Assembly: GCA_910584695.1 (NCBI GenBank) | Contig: CAJUBR010000021.1 | Span: forward strand, 1-38,238 | DNA length: 38,238 nucleotides | Reading direction: 5' to 3' | Source: an uncultured Lachnospiraceae bacterium | GTDB taxonomy: Bacteria > Bacillota > Clostridia > Lachnospirales > Lachnospiraceae | In this document: piece after piece, positions 29,470 to 38,238 of the stretch | Numbering within the stretch: position 1 is the stretch's first letter | How the letters are laid out: every line of letters begins with the position of its first letter | Notes under the pieces: generated by a model | Told to the model about the DNA's origin: nothing | What the model saw: the letters and a program-made list of their open reading frames with translations, nothing else | Databases searched by the model: none | Made by a program: the position numbers and the translations under genes

Positions 29470-30243
29470 TTAACTATTCAACATATATCTCATTTCATAC
29501 CACTGCTCCCCACCCCAAGAGGATTCTGAGATTCCATTATTGTGAAATCCCATCTTCTCATACATTTTAACTTTTGACTTTAAGCACGTCAGAATCACCA
29601 TTTTTCTATCTCTTTCGCACTCTCTGCGGAGATATTGAAACATGATTTCTTTTGCCAGACCCTGCCCACGATATTCCGGAAGAACATCAAGTCCGAGCAG
29701 CATTACATTACGTCCTGCCGGGTCATGCAGCTTAGCATTTGTGAAAAACTCATCTCTAAAAGAATACTCATCAGTCGAAACTCCATTTAAAAATCCTGCA
29801 ATTTTTCCCGTCTCCCTGTTGATGGCAATCAAAAATAAATCCGATGCCACGGCAATTCTCTCTTTGATCGCTGTCTCCGAGCATGCTTCATTTGGTGGAA
29901 AACATATTTTCTCGATCAATGCCGCCTGCTCTGCTTCTTGCGGAAGAATATTTCTAAATTCAAACCGCTCATTCAAATCCTTATCTGAAAGACCGTATTG
30001 CTGCAAAAGCTCCTGTGCCTTCATACGCCCCTGCTCTGTCAGATAAAGATATTTTTCACTGCGGCTTCTCGGCTGATCAATCAATTCGTTATTCTCAAGT
30101 TTATCGAGAATATCAAAATCATAGCCTTTCCAGCTTAGTTCCCTGTATCTGCAAAATTCATTATTGTCCTGTGTCCTTGTTAAATACATTAGCATCAGGG
30201 ACAGTTCTTCTATTGCCTATGCATATGGTTTTTTATTGTTCAT
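29470..30243 (-). pseudogene. DUF6429-like wHTH plus GNAT acetyltransferase, with an in-frame amber codon 9
   Basis: The natural start is ATG 30243 with a strong AAAAGGAG site, giving MNNKKPYA, then a TAG at 30217 to 30219, then AIEELSLMLMYLTRTQDN in the same frame. The body has an N-terminal winged-helix segment (WKGYDFDILDKLENNELIDQPRSRSEKYLYLTEQG, DUF6429-like) and a GNAT domain from about residue 85: QAALIEKICFPPNEACSE, then NVMLLGLDVLPEYRGQGLAKEIMFQYL with the acetyl-CoA loop RGQG, and KVKMYEKMGFHNNG. An internal restart at 30195 would have no ribosome binding site. So it is a recent pseudogene, or a gene relying on stop read-through or reinitiation. Confidence 0.7.
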
Positions 30244-30371
30244 GTTTGTGATTCTCCTTTTAATTTTTCAGAATGGATAAACGGATGGAAGGGTACGATT
30301 TATTTTAGCGTTGCCCTCACTTTTATTCAAATTAGTTTTTAATATCAAACGAAATACTCTTATATATCAAA

Positions 30372-30998
30372 TTATTTGTATTTCCCTGCCAGCACATTAA
30401 TCCAGCGTTCCATTTCCCTATTTTTGCGGACATCCTGTGTGATAAAAATATCTTCTATACAAAAACCATTTTTTACCATAAGATCTTTTAACGTAACCTC
30501 ATTATAATCATAGAAAAATCTTTCCTTAACAACCCGCTTTCCATCTCCATATTTAAAAGAAGCATAAAGCACCCCATTTTCTTTTAATGCATTAAAAAGA
30601 CGTTTTAATACATCGTCTATTTCTTTGTAAGAAACGTGGAGCAGCGACGCACATGCCCATATTCCATCAAATGCCTGCTTAAATATCAGTTCTTCAAAAC
30701 GCAAACAAAAAACTTGCCTATTTAACTGCTTTTCTGCCTCCTCACACATTTTTATCGATGCATCCATTGCTGTTACCTGACAGCCGGCATCCAGAAAAGC
30801 TTTGGTATCCCGTCCACTGCCGCACCCAGCATCCAGAATATGAATATTTAACCTGTCCCTATCTTTGATATTCTGAATATCATTTTTTTGCTCCAAAAGA
30901 TTCAAAAATTTATCTCTGCAAAAACGCATATCCGCATCTTTTGTCTCCCTGCAAAATTCCTCTGCATGCTTATCATAATAAGATATTGTCCGATTCAT
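30372..30998 (-). CDS. Class I SAM-dependent methyltransferase
   Basis: A 208-residue enzyme. Motif I is ILDAGCGSGRDTKAFLDAGCQVTAMDAS (SAM binding, with acidic D at the end of beta 2). GIWACASLLHVSYKEIDDVLKRLFNALKENGVLYASFKYGDG covers motifs IV to VI. It starts MNRTISYYDKHAEEFCRET, common in small-molecule methyltransferases (UbiE/TehB-like). ATG 30998 has GGAAGGATAATC upstream. It overlaps the end of the HNH gene by 26 bases, so they are translationally coupled. Substrate not visible; no DNA-methylase NPPY motif is present. Confidence 0.88.
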   Translation of the reverse strand: MNRTISYYDKHAEEFCRETKDADMRFCRDKFLNLLEQKNDIQNIKDRDRLNIHILDAGCGSGRDTKAFLDAGCQVTAMDASIKMCEEAEKQLNRQVFCLRFEELIFKQAFDGIWACASLLHVSYKEIDDVLKRLFNALKENGVLYASFKYGDGKRVVKERFFYDYNEVTLKDLMVKNGFCIEDIFITQDVRKNREMERWINVLAGKYK

Positions 30999-32112
30999 GA
31001 TTATCCTTCCCGCCCATATAAATCCAATCCTTAAATCCACAATTCTTTGCAGATTGGTATATCGGCTGTACCGTTTCCTCCAATGCTTTAGAAAAGCTTG
31101 CCAAATCCAGCCCTTCCTGATAAATTTTTCTACGCACCATATCATCGTTCAAATGTTCTTTCGCACATTTTTCAAATGCATCACGCACGGCATCATATTT
31201 CCATATCATTTCATAAGAAAAATACTCTAACCTTGCCAACTGCGGAAAATAAGTCTTCCAATCCGGCAAATGATTGCTCTTACTGCTATTGATGCTTCTT
31301 GTCGTAGGATGCAAATTCCAAAATTCGTCATGTGCCACATAAGACCACGGAACAAAATGATCAATCGAAATGTCTTTATCTGATAATGGCATATGCCCAT
31401 AAATTTCATAAACTGGTTGTAACGTCAATATCAGTTTCCAGTATTTTTTCACCTTTTCCAGTTTTCGTTCCTGGGGCGGATACAATTTATCTGCAATGCC
31501 CGGAACACTCGGATTTCGTTTCTGCAAATATATAATCATGCTATACTTAAGCCAGCCTTTTATAATCTCCTGATTCTTCTGTATATAGGCAAACCAGTCT
31601 GAACTCAGCCGGATTGTAGTCTGCATACCATTTAAAGCTTCAAAATAGTACATTAATCTACGTTCCTGATTAATTCGGGAAATCAATACGCTCTCTGACA
31701 CATTCCATTCCTTTCCCTTAATATGATTCATAAAAGGTGCTTGAATACGATACGGGACGTTTTTGGTAAGTATTCTTTTTCGTCTGGCTACTTCCTTATC
31801 TTTACAGTTCTTCAAATAGTTAATGATATTTTCCTTTTTTTCGGAAGATTTGAGTTGGGATATTTGATGTAAATAATGCACCAGACTTTCTAATGTATCT
31901 CTCGGTCCTAAATTCAGGTGATACTCAACTACCATATACCATGCATCCACAATCATCTCATCAATTAATTCTTCATATGTTATGTACTGTTTGCCTTCCA
32001 GCACTTTCGTAACAATCGCCTGAAACCAAAAAAATTTGTAGCACTCGCTTGTATTGTCAAATATTCGGCTTAAGTATTCAATTTCCAGGTTTTTAGAATA
32101 TGGTAGTTGCAT
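30973..32112 (-). CDS. HNH endonuclease domain protein (solitary defence-type nuclease)
   Basis: A 379-residue protein. A long N-terminal helical region (residues 1 to 240) precedes an HNH motif: ISIDHFVPWSYVAHDEFWNLHPTTRSINSSKSNHLPDW (about 255 to 295), where D-H, N (WNL) and N/K (INSSKS) form the beta-beta-alpha nuclease. The layout, DHxxPWSx..EFWNLxPtxxxxNSSKxxxLP, is that of HNH nucleases found in restriction islands. It lies between the hsdR gene and the methyltransferase on the same strand. AAGGTGATCC precedes the ATG. It might be a modified-DNA endonuclease; no DNA-sensing domain is recognised in its N-terminal part. Confidence 0.82.
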   Translation of the reverse strand: MQLPYSKNLEIEYLSRIFDNTSECYKFFWFQAIVTKVLEGKQYITYEELIDEMIVDAWYMVVEYHLNLGPRDTLESLVHYLHQISQLKSSEKKENIINYLKNCKDKEVARRKRILTKNVPYRIQAPFMNHIKGKEWNVSESVLISRINQERRLMYYFEALNGMQTTIRLSSDWFAYIQKNQEIIKGWLKYSMIIYLQKRNPSVPGIADKLYPPQERKLEKVKKYWKLILTLQPVYEIYGHMPLSDKDISIDHFVPWSYVAHDEFWNLHPTTRSINSSKSNHLPDWKTYFPQLARLEYFSYEMIWKYDAVRDAFEKCAKEHLNDDMVRRKIYQEGLDLASFSKALEETVQPIYQSAKNCGFKDWIYMGGKDNHESDNILL

Positions 32113-32331
32113 ATGGGGATCACCTTCTTGCTTGTTTTATCTTTTATCCTCAAAATAACAAAATTACACTTGAATATATCTTCTCTTTTTGTGGCGGCAG
32201 TACTTGTTAAATTCCTCCTAGATATCAGTGTATTCAAGATATATCATTCTTGCCCATTAACCCTGCTATCTCGTCTGAAGTATATTGTACTAATTTCTTG
32301 CACCCCACAATATTTTCACTATATTGCATTT

Positions 32332-35300
32332 TTAATCTAGCACCTTATCAATATGATCATTCATATCATTATTGTCCGTCCAAAGTTCACACTGTGTCAT
32401 AACTGTCTGCACAGCATCATCCATACCATCCGGTGGATACTTGTGCTTCTTTAAAAGTTTTTTAATCATCATTCGCATCTTAGCCCTTGCCGAATCACGT
32501 TTCTGCCAATCAATTGTACGGTTCTTTCTAAGTGTATCTGCGAGCTCTTTTGTGATTGCGATAAGTTCTTCATTCTCATAAAAATCCTTGATTGCCTGCG
32601 GCTTAGTAAGTGCATCATAAAATGCTAATTCATCTGCTGTAAGCCCTAACTGCTCACCTTCTCTTTGTGCCATCTGAATCTGTTTAGCCAGATTCAAAAG
32701 TTCTTCTATTACTTGTTCATTACTCAACATACCATTTAAATATCTATTCATAACACTTTGGATAATTTCACTAAACTTTTCGGATTTAACAACATTGGTA
32801 TGCTTATATACAATAACCTGCTCCGCAATTAACTTCTTTAAAAGTTCCACTGCAAGATTCTTCTCCTTCATTTTAGAAATTTCTTCCAAAAACTTAGGAT
32901 CAAACAATGAAAACTCCTCTTTCACATCAGAAAATAAGTTAATTACACCATCACTCTTGATACTTTGCTTCAAAAGTCCATTCACTCTGGCATTCATTTC
33001 CGGTAATGATATCTTATGCTCTCCTCCTTTATTCATGAGGCGCATTACTAATACCCGCACCGATTCAAAAAATGCAGCTTCAATTCGTAACTCCTCTTCT
33101 ACTAATGATGAACAAAGTGAAAGAGCCTGCTTTAAAAGTAATGCCTCCCGGATAAAATCCCCTTTTTCCCTTTCTTTAAATGGTGCAACAATAAAATTTA
33201 CAGCACCACTAATCGACTTTGAACGTTCCAAATCCGTACCAGCTACAAACTTTGAGTAATCATAACCATAAAATAAATCACGACATACCGATAGTTTTTC
33301 TATAAATTTGGGATATGCAACCTTTGCTACATCAGTATTACCATAATTTTTCTTATCTCTAGAAGTGTAGCTGTTCATTGCATCTTTCAGTGCGGAAGCA
33401 ATACCAACATAGTCTACCACCAGCCCGCCTTCCTTATCCTGAAACACACGATTTACACGTGCGATAGCCTGCATCAGATTATATCCTTTCATCGGCTTAT
33501 ACACATACATGGTTGCCATTGATGGTACATCAAATCCTGTAAGCCACATATCTACAACAATCGCAATTTTTAACGGACTGTCATTATCCTTAAATTTCTT
33601 GGCAAGTTCATTTCTATGGTGTTTATTCCCTATAATCTTTCTCCATTCTTCCCGATCTTTATTACTTTCTGTCATGACAACAGCAACTTTCTCTGTCCAG
33701 TCTGGACGAAGTTTTATAATTTGATAATATATTTTAAGAGCGATTGCCCTAGAATATGCAACAATCATTGCTTTTCCAGTCAGCAAATGCTCTCTGTTAT
33801 TTTCATAATGTTCTAAAATATCATCTACCAGAGAAGCTATTGTCTTATCATTGCCAAGCACTGCTTCCATCTGTCCCAGTTCTTTCTTACTTTTTTGAAT
33901 CACCTCTGGGTCTGCATTATTTGCCATAATATCATATTCAGCATCAATTAATTTTAAAGTCTCTTCATCTAATTTTAACTTAATAACTCGACTTTCATAA
34001 TATACCGGACGAGTGGCACCATCTTCAACTGCCTGCGTCATATCATAAATATCGATATAATCACCAAACACTTCTCTTGTACTTCTATCTTTCATTGAAA
34101 TAGGTGTTCCAGTAAATCCTATGTAAGTTGCATTCGGTAAACTATTACGAATAACTCTAGCTGTTCCAATCTTTATCTTACCTGTCTTTGCGTCAACCGT
34201 TTCCCTTAATCCATACTGGCTTCGATGCGCCTCGTCTGCCATAACAATGATATTCCGCCTTTCGGATAATGGTTCATTTGATTCTTCAAATTTCTGCATT
34301 GTGGTAAAAATTATTCCATTTGCTTGTCGTCCTTCCAGCCAATCCTTTAAACCAATTTCCCCCGATGACGCATTTTCCCGCAATTTCCTACAGGTTGCAC
34401 GAACCGGTTCTTGACGCAAAAAATCTTTACACTTTGCAAACTGTCCATACAATTGATTATCCAAATCATTACGGTCTGTAATCACAACAATTGTAGGGTT
34501 CTCCAAAGTTTCCTGAAGCAGATGTGCATAAAACACCATAGAAAGAGATTTCCCTGAACCTTGTGTATGCCAGAAAACACCACCCTTTCCATCCGTAATC
34601 GTTGCCCGCTTTGTAGATTCTATTGCTTTTCGCACAGCAAAATACTGATGATATCCTGCCAATATTTTAATTTTCTTTAATCCCTCGTTAGAAAAACAAA
34701 TAAAATTCTTAATGATATCAAGAATACGTTTCTTTTCAAAGATACCTTCAAAAAATGTATCAAATTGTGCAAACTGTGTATTCTCATAACTGCCATCTTT
34801 GGTCTTCCAATCCATAAAACGATCTTCACCTGAGGTGATGGTTCCCGCCCTTGATGTTAGATGGTCACTCATCACGCAAATGCAATTATAAATAAACATA
34901 GATGGAATCTCCTGCATATAATTCCGAATCTGTATATATGCTTCCGATGCATCCGTTTCCTCCCTCGATGGAGATTTTAATTCTATGAGAACCAATGGCA
35001 ATCCATTGATAAATAATAGTACATCCGGTCTCTTATTGCTATTTTCAATAAATGTCCATTGATTTGCTATAATAAAAGAATTGTTATTCACCTTCTGATA
35101 ATCCACTAAATAAACAAGCCCTGAATGCTCCTCTCCGTCATCAAAATAGTGAACAGGCACACCACATTGCAGATAATCCATAAATATAGCATTTTTTTGT
35201 ACAAGTTCCCCATTCTCATAATTTTTTATTTTAAATAACGCATCACGAATTGCTTCCTCAGGCATATCTGGATTAATACGATATAATGCCTCCTGTAATT

Positions 35301-35427
35301 CTTCCTCATATAAAGGATTGCGAAAATCTCTTTCAATATTCGGCGCATATAAATGACGATATCCCATATTTTGAAAAAGTTCAATAATTGAGTTTTCATA
35401 ATCTGCTTCTGTATAGAATTCTGACAT
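32332..35427 (-). CDS. hsdR: Type I restriction enzyme, R subunit
   Basis: A 1031-residue restriction subunit. The PD-(D/E)xK nuclease is RPDVLLFINGLPLVLIELKSP with D135 and E149-L-K151. The motor has Walker A HTQGSGKS (287 to 294), VMADEAHRSQYG (DEAH box), FTGTPI (motif III) and QAIARVNRVFQDKEGG (motif VI), all intact. The C-terminal part is helical for complex assembly. It cleaves unmethylated DNA after translocation in complex with HsdM and HsdS. hsdS is in this window upstream; hsdM must lie to the right. GAGAGG precedes the ATG, 22 bases after the FRG gene stop. Confidence 0.96.
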   Translation of the reverse strand: MSEFYTEADYENSIIELFQNMGYRHLYAPNIERDFRNPLYEEELQEALYRINPDMPEEAIRDALFKIKNYENGELVQKNAIFMDYLQCGVPVHYFDDGEEHSGLVYLVDYQKVNNNSFIIANQWTFIENSNKRPDVLLFINGLPLVLIELKSPSREETDASEAYIQIRNYMQEIPSMFIYNCICVMSDHLTSRAGTITSGEDRFMDWKTKDGSYENTQFAQFDTFFEGIFEKKRILDIIKNFICFSNEGLKKIKILAGYHQYFAVRKAIESTKRATITDGKGGVFWHTQGSGKSLSMVFYAHLLQETLENPTIVVITDRNDLDNQLYGQFAKCKDFLRQEPVRATCRKLRENASSGEIGLKDWLEGRQANGIIFTTMQKFEESNEPLSERRNIIVMADEAHRSQYGLRETVDAKTGKIKIGTARVIRNSLPNATYIGFTGTPISMKDRSTREVFGDYIDIYDMTQAVEDGATRPVYYESRVIKLKLDEETLKLIDAEYDIMANNADPEVIQKSKKELGQMEAVLGNDKTIASLVDDILEHYENNREHLLTGKAMIVAYSRAIALKIYYQIIKLRPDWTEKVAVVMTESNKDREEWRKIIGNKHHRNELAKKFKDNDSPLKIAIVVDMWLTGFDVPSMATMYVYKPMKGYNLMQAIARVNRVFQDKEGGLVVDYVGIASALKDAMNSYTSRDKKNYGNTDVAKVAYPKFIEKLSVCRDLFYGYDYSKFVAGTDLERSKSISGAVNFIVAPFKEREKGDFIREALLLKQALSLCSSLVEEELRIEAAFFESVRVLVMRLMNKGGEHKISLPEMNARVNGLLKQSIKSDGVINLFSDVKEEFSLFDPKFLEEISKMKEKNLAVELLKKLIAEQVIVYKHTNVVKSEKFSEIIQSVMNRYLNGMLSNEQVIEELLNLAKQIQMAQREGEQLGLTADELAFYDALTKPQAIKDFYENEELIAITKELADTLRKNRTIDWQKRDSARAKMRMMIKKLLKKHKYPPDGMDDAVQTVMTQCELWTDNNDMNDHIDKVLD

Positions 35428-35449
35428 AAATCAAAACCTCTCCTCTTAT

Positions 35450-36697
35450 CTACTGTAAAATTTTAGTTACAATCTCCGCAGCCATTTTTAAGGCTACATC
35501 CCTTCCAAAGCTTTTAAGTAAAATTTTGGTTATTTCTACCTTTAACCGACTAATAATACTTTCTTTTTTATACCAATCAGTCTGCTGTTTGATGATGTCT
35601 ACAACTTTTACTATTTCTTTTACAGAATTCAGTGGTCCTGTCACTGATACAACAATATCTTCTACTTCCCCTTTTGCAAAATCTTCTCTTGCTTCTTGTG
35701 AAATAGGTTTATTATTCATATATTCTGTAAACTCTTCAAAATATGAAATTAAGTGCGTTTTAGACATATTATTTTCTTTTATATATCTAAGCTGATATTC
35801 TAATTCTGGAAATAAATAAGATTGATTGATATTACAATCATCTAATTCATAAAGTATCCTTTCTTTATTTTCATTTGCAATATAAAAAAAATCCTTTTCA
35901 AATTCATTTCTCATATTACATTCACTTTTATTGATTTTCCCCTCATTTATATGTCCTTTTTCAACTGTAAAATTAAACTTTCCAGGCAATAAAAAAGCTC
36001 CACTTTGTCGTAACAATCGCTGATTACTTAATATTGGCATAACTGTATATGTAGATTGAACAATTTTTACAAATTCTTTAAAACCTTCTTCTGATTGCCA
36101 TTTTTCTTTTTGATCTTCAAATATAATCCGCCTTAAAAACAAACTTTCCAGCACTGATGCTATATTTTTCTCATCTAAATCTAATCTCGCCAAATGAAGT
36201 ATAATTTTAATTTTTATATCATCTGAAGGAATAGGCGCTAGTTCCTCTTTAAAATAAACAACCCCAAATGGTTCCTGCTTCACTGTCTTTAACCCTTCTC
36301 CATTCGTATCATCTTCATCTAATATCATATATTCTTCCTCTCCATGTGGTAAGCAGGCAAAATATAAAGCCACTAAAGGATTTGTTGTGATATCAAGCAA
36401 TCTTGTGCACATCCCATAATGTTGATACTTTTCCATAATTTCAAACTCATCTATCATACCGCTAAATTCATCCGGTGTCCTTCTAAGAGGTTCCGAAAGC
36501 AAATTATGTTCTACACTAAGCATATTATCCCTAAACACACTAGGTTCGACCTTCCAAAAGTCTACTTCTTGCCCTCTAAAAAAGAAGGTAGAATATTGAT
36601 TTTCCGATTTTGATTTAATTTCTGATATTGTTTTTAGAAAATCTCCAACTGATTTTATTTCAATACCATCCTCAATATTTAGTGGCATGTACGCCAT
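35450..36697 (-). CDS. FRG domain-containing protein
   Basis: A 415-residue protein. FFFRGQEVDFWKVEPSVFR (38 to 56) is the FRG motif (F-R-G with a W and the basic PS.FR), then MIDEFEIMEKYQHYGMCTRLLDITTNPLVALYFAC is the conserved second block. FRG domains are found in phage defence and stress genes and resemble ADP-ribosyl or nuclease-like toxins in context, but no biochemical activity can be read. A long helical C-terminal part follows. ATG 36697 has AGAGGGTG upstream. It stands between the metallopeptidase gene and hsdR inside the restriction operon and is probably a defence accessory. Confidence 0.85.
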   Translation of the reverse strand: MAYMPLNIEDGIEIKSVGDFLKTISEIKSKSENQYSTFFFRGQEVDFWKVEPSVFRDNMLSVEHNLLSEPLRRTPDEFSGMIDEFEIMEKYQHYGMCTRLLDITTNPLVALYFACLPHGEEEYMILDEDDTNGEGLKTVKQEPFGVVYFKEELAPIPSDDIKIKIILHLARLDLDEKNIASVLESLFLRRIIFEDQKEKWQSEEGFKEFVKIVQSTYTVMPILSNQRLLRQSGAFLLPGKFNFTVEKGHINEGKINKSECNMRNEFEKDFFYIANENKERILYELDDCNINQSYLFPELEYQLRYIKENNMSKTHLISYFEEFTEYMNNKPISQEAREDFAKGEVEDIVVSVTGPLNSVKEIVKVVDIIKQQTDWYKKESIISRLKVEITKILLKSFGRDVALKMAAEIVTKILQ

Positions 36698-36782
36698 ATT
36701 ATTCACCCTCTTTCGCACTTTTAATAATTAAAATGCAAATTTTTTAATCCCGAAAATACTATCCTCAATTTTCAATTGATTC

Positions 36783-37361
36783 TTAAAAATCAAATAATAT
36801 CTGTAAAATTTTATTATCATTTAGCGGTATAAGCCTACCCTCATCAGTATATTTTTGATAATCCAAAAATTCAATCAATTCCTTAATATTACTTTCTATT
36901 ACTGATTTAATCCGCAACGCAGTAGGATGAATAAATTGCCTAACCCCAAATTCTTTATATCCTGATACCATTCTATTTAATTCATCCACAGATAATGCTA
37001 TTTCCACATTATTCACATTTCCATTTTTTATATAAAAATCATTATCCAGATATCCAAACCACTGTATTCTCTCATCTCCTGCAAATCTTTCTAAACACAT
37101 TATTGAATACTCTTCGCATACTATTTCTTCTATCCAAATACACTCTTCAGCAAAATTATTTTCATTATGCTCGTAAAAAGATATATGTAATAACTCATGC
37201 GACAATTGGTAAATATCATTCCAATTTTGTTTTCTAACTATTTGAATTTTTCTTATTTCTGGACAACAGCAAGGTGCATTCAAATCCGCATATTCAAGCT
37301 GAATGGCACCATTAATATCCAATTCTTTACATAAATAATCTTTTATATCTTTAATTAACAT
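36783..37361 (-). CDS. HExxH zinc metallopeptidase-like protein
   Basis: A 192-residue protein with IYQLSHELLHISFYEHN: the zinc motif HELLH is at residues 55 to 59, and ECIWIEEIVCEEYSIMCL at about 73 to 90 gives the third ligand Glu. This is the gluzincin/ImmA-IrrE-like arrangement. The rest is polar with cysteines (CCCPEIR) at about 31 to 33. No DNA-binding domain is seen. ImmA-type peptidases cut repressors or activate toxins. GAGGGG precedes the ATG. It is the first of two genes inserted between hsdS and hsdR; AT content is higher than in hsdR. Confidence 0.75.
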   Translation of the reverse strand: MLIKDIKDYLCKELDINGAIQLEYADLNAPCCCPEIRKIQIVRKQNWNDIYQLSHELLHISFYEHNENNFAEECIWIEEIVCEEYSIMCLERFAGDERIQWFGYLDNDFYIKNGNVNNVEIALSVDELNRMVSGYKEFGVRQFIHPTALRIKSVIESNIKELIEFLDYQKYTDEGRLIPLNDNKILQILFDF

Positions 37362-37531
37362 AACTTTCCCCTCAGAAAGCTAAATTATATATTTAGTACT
37401 CTGTTTTTCTATAGTATAAAAGACCATTACAAAATTTAGATAATCTATAAATTATACTTACCTTTTTTCTATATTTAAACCTTGGAACAATCCATTTATT
37501 GCTCTTCTATAATAAACAATAATTTAGTGGC

Positions 37532-38238
37532 TTAGAGGTCGATGGCTGATATATCTATATTTCCTGACATCAGCTTTGGTAATAATGTGTCTCGCATTTG
37601 TTTTAATGCTTCGTTTTCTTTGCAATTAGCAAATATTTGCTTTGTTGTGCTTCGAGCAATGCTATCAAATGTGTCTATTTCATCTTGTGGAGCAACATAG
37701 ATAGAATGTTTGATTATATGAGTCACTTTTATACTTGGCTGAACAGAACCGATATTATATGCCACTAAGTCATTTTTAATGTAGTTCAAATATTGATATA
37801 AATACAATGGCGATATTCCTTTGGTTCTAAATCCTATGACATTTTGTGCGATACACCCTATGTCACCGAGAAATATTTTCATTTCAGCTAAGCTACCTAC
37901 TGTTGATATGAGAATGTCATATGCCATTGGATGACCGCTTCTAAACCAATTTTGGTATGTTTCTTCTGAAACATATTTAGTGCAGTTGTTATAATCAATT
38001 ATTCTGGAATTTCCAGACAATGCCCTAACATCAATTATTGGGTAGGATGTTGGTTCGTCAGATAACGGAGGTGTTTTTCCTCTGTTATCAATACTTTCGA
38101 CTAAATTGCCTAATTTTACATTGCTATCATTAAGCGAACCAATGCTACAACCAAACATATTTATGAACAACGAACTTATTTGTTGCTCTAAATTATTGTT
38201 TATCCTCTCATTTTCTTCAATTTTGTCATCAATAGAGC
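37532..38238 (-). CDS. hsdS: Type I restriction enzyme, specificity subunit (partial, N-terminus outside window)
   Basis: The frame is open to the right edge and begins SIDDKIEENERINNNLEQQ, the central conserved helix of HsdS, followed by a second target recognition domain (VKLGNLVESIDNRGKTPPLSDEPTSYPIIDVRALS, then GDIGCIAQNVIGFRTKG and NIGSVQPSIKVTHIIKHSIYVAP) and the last conserved helix ALKQMRDTLLPKLMSGNIDIS. So about the second half of the protein is present. It decides the recognition sequence of the restriction-modification complex. A 170-base gap separates it from the metallopeptidase gene. Confidence 0.93.
   Translation of the reverse strand, partial: SIDDKIEENERINNNLEQQISSLFINMFGCSIGSLNDSNVKLGNLVESIDNRGKTPPLSDEPTSYPIIDVRALSGNSRIIDYNNCTKYVSEETYQNWFRSGHPMAYDILISTVGSLAEMKIFLGDIGCIAQNVIGFRTKGISPLYLYQYLNYIKNDLVAYNIGSVQPSIKVTHIIKHSIYVAPQDEIDTFDSIARSTTKQIFANCKENEALKQMRDTLLPKLMSGNIDISAIDL

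Noticed and set aside
32113..32331. Possible small gene between hsdR and the HNH gene (an AGGAGGAATT site on the minus strand)
   Set aside because: No start codon follows at proper spacing and no open frame of useful length; it may be a decayed gene but cannot be supported.
1..38238. CRISPR array, tRNA or rRNA genes
   Set aside because: No regularly spaced repeats, no cloverleaf pattern and no rRNA-like stretch were found on reading; a prophage att site in a tRNA gene is not visible at the right end.

Overview
The window looks like the chromosome of a low-GC Firmicute, most likely a gut Lachnospiraceae-type Clostridium. I infer this from codon and base usage, strong AGGAGG-type ribosome binding sites, the phage protein families, and a Dlt-like cell-envelope locus typical of Gram-positive bacteria. 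I see no rRNA, tRNA, CRISPR array or complete insertion sequence. All family assignments are from motif reading, not database search.

1 to about 15.76 kb is the right-hand part of a siphovirus-like prophage, cut by the left window edge. An integrase (+) lies at its right end. Leftwards come two type I toxin-antitoxin units, a structured small RNA candidate, a PBECR-like nuclease, a TM2-HIRAN protein and a CI-like repressor (+). A divergent lysogeny switch at about 12.0 kb starts a long leftward operon. This holds a Cro-like protein, an antirepressor, small HTH proteins, an HUH rolling-circle Rep with hairpins upstream, a RinA/ArpU-like late regulator and an HNH nuclease. After it come portal, MuF fused to an ADP-ribosyltransferase, terminase large subunit, scaffold, major capsid, connectors, tail terminator, tail tube and the tail assembly chaperone. 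The terminase sits unusually late, and no small terminase is recognisable. A 16-bp palindrome occurs three times in the prophage.

16.0 to 24.0 kb is host chromosome. It carries a glycerol-1-phosphate dehydrogenase-like gene, a patatin-like lipase, and a five-gene Dlt-like operon: adenylating ligase, fold-III PLP decarboxylase, carrier protein, MBOAT acyltransferase and membrane SGNH protein. The decarboxylase between ligase and carrier is the most interesting feature. With the butirosin enzymes BtrJ/BtrI/BtrK as precedent, it suggests that an amino acid is loaded on the carrier, decarboxylated there (for example glutamyl to 4-aminobutyryl), and exported onto a cell-wall polymer.

24.0 to 30.3 kb is a miscellaneous, partly decaying stretch. 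It has a membrane protein, an MmcQ/YjbR protein, a nucleotidyltransferase with an in-frame stop, a ParE/RelE-Phd/YefM pair with its operator-promoter, a B12-binding radical SAM protein, a small membrane protein, and an acetyltransferase whose natural start is followed by an in-frame amber codon.

30.3 to 38.2 kb is a defence island read on the minus strand. A type I restriction locus (hsdS, cut by the right edge, and hsdR) has an HExxH metallopeptidase and an FRG-domain protein between its subunits, followed by a solitary HNH nuclease and an overlapping SAM methyltransferase. hsdM should lie to the right of the window.
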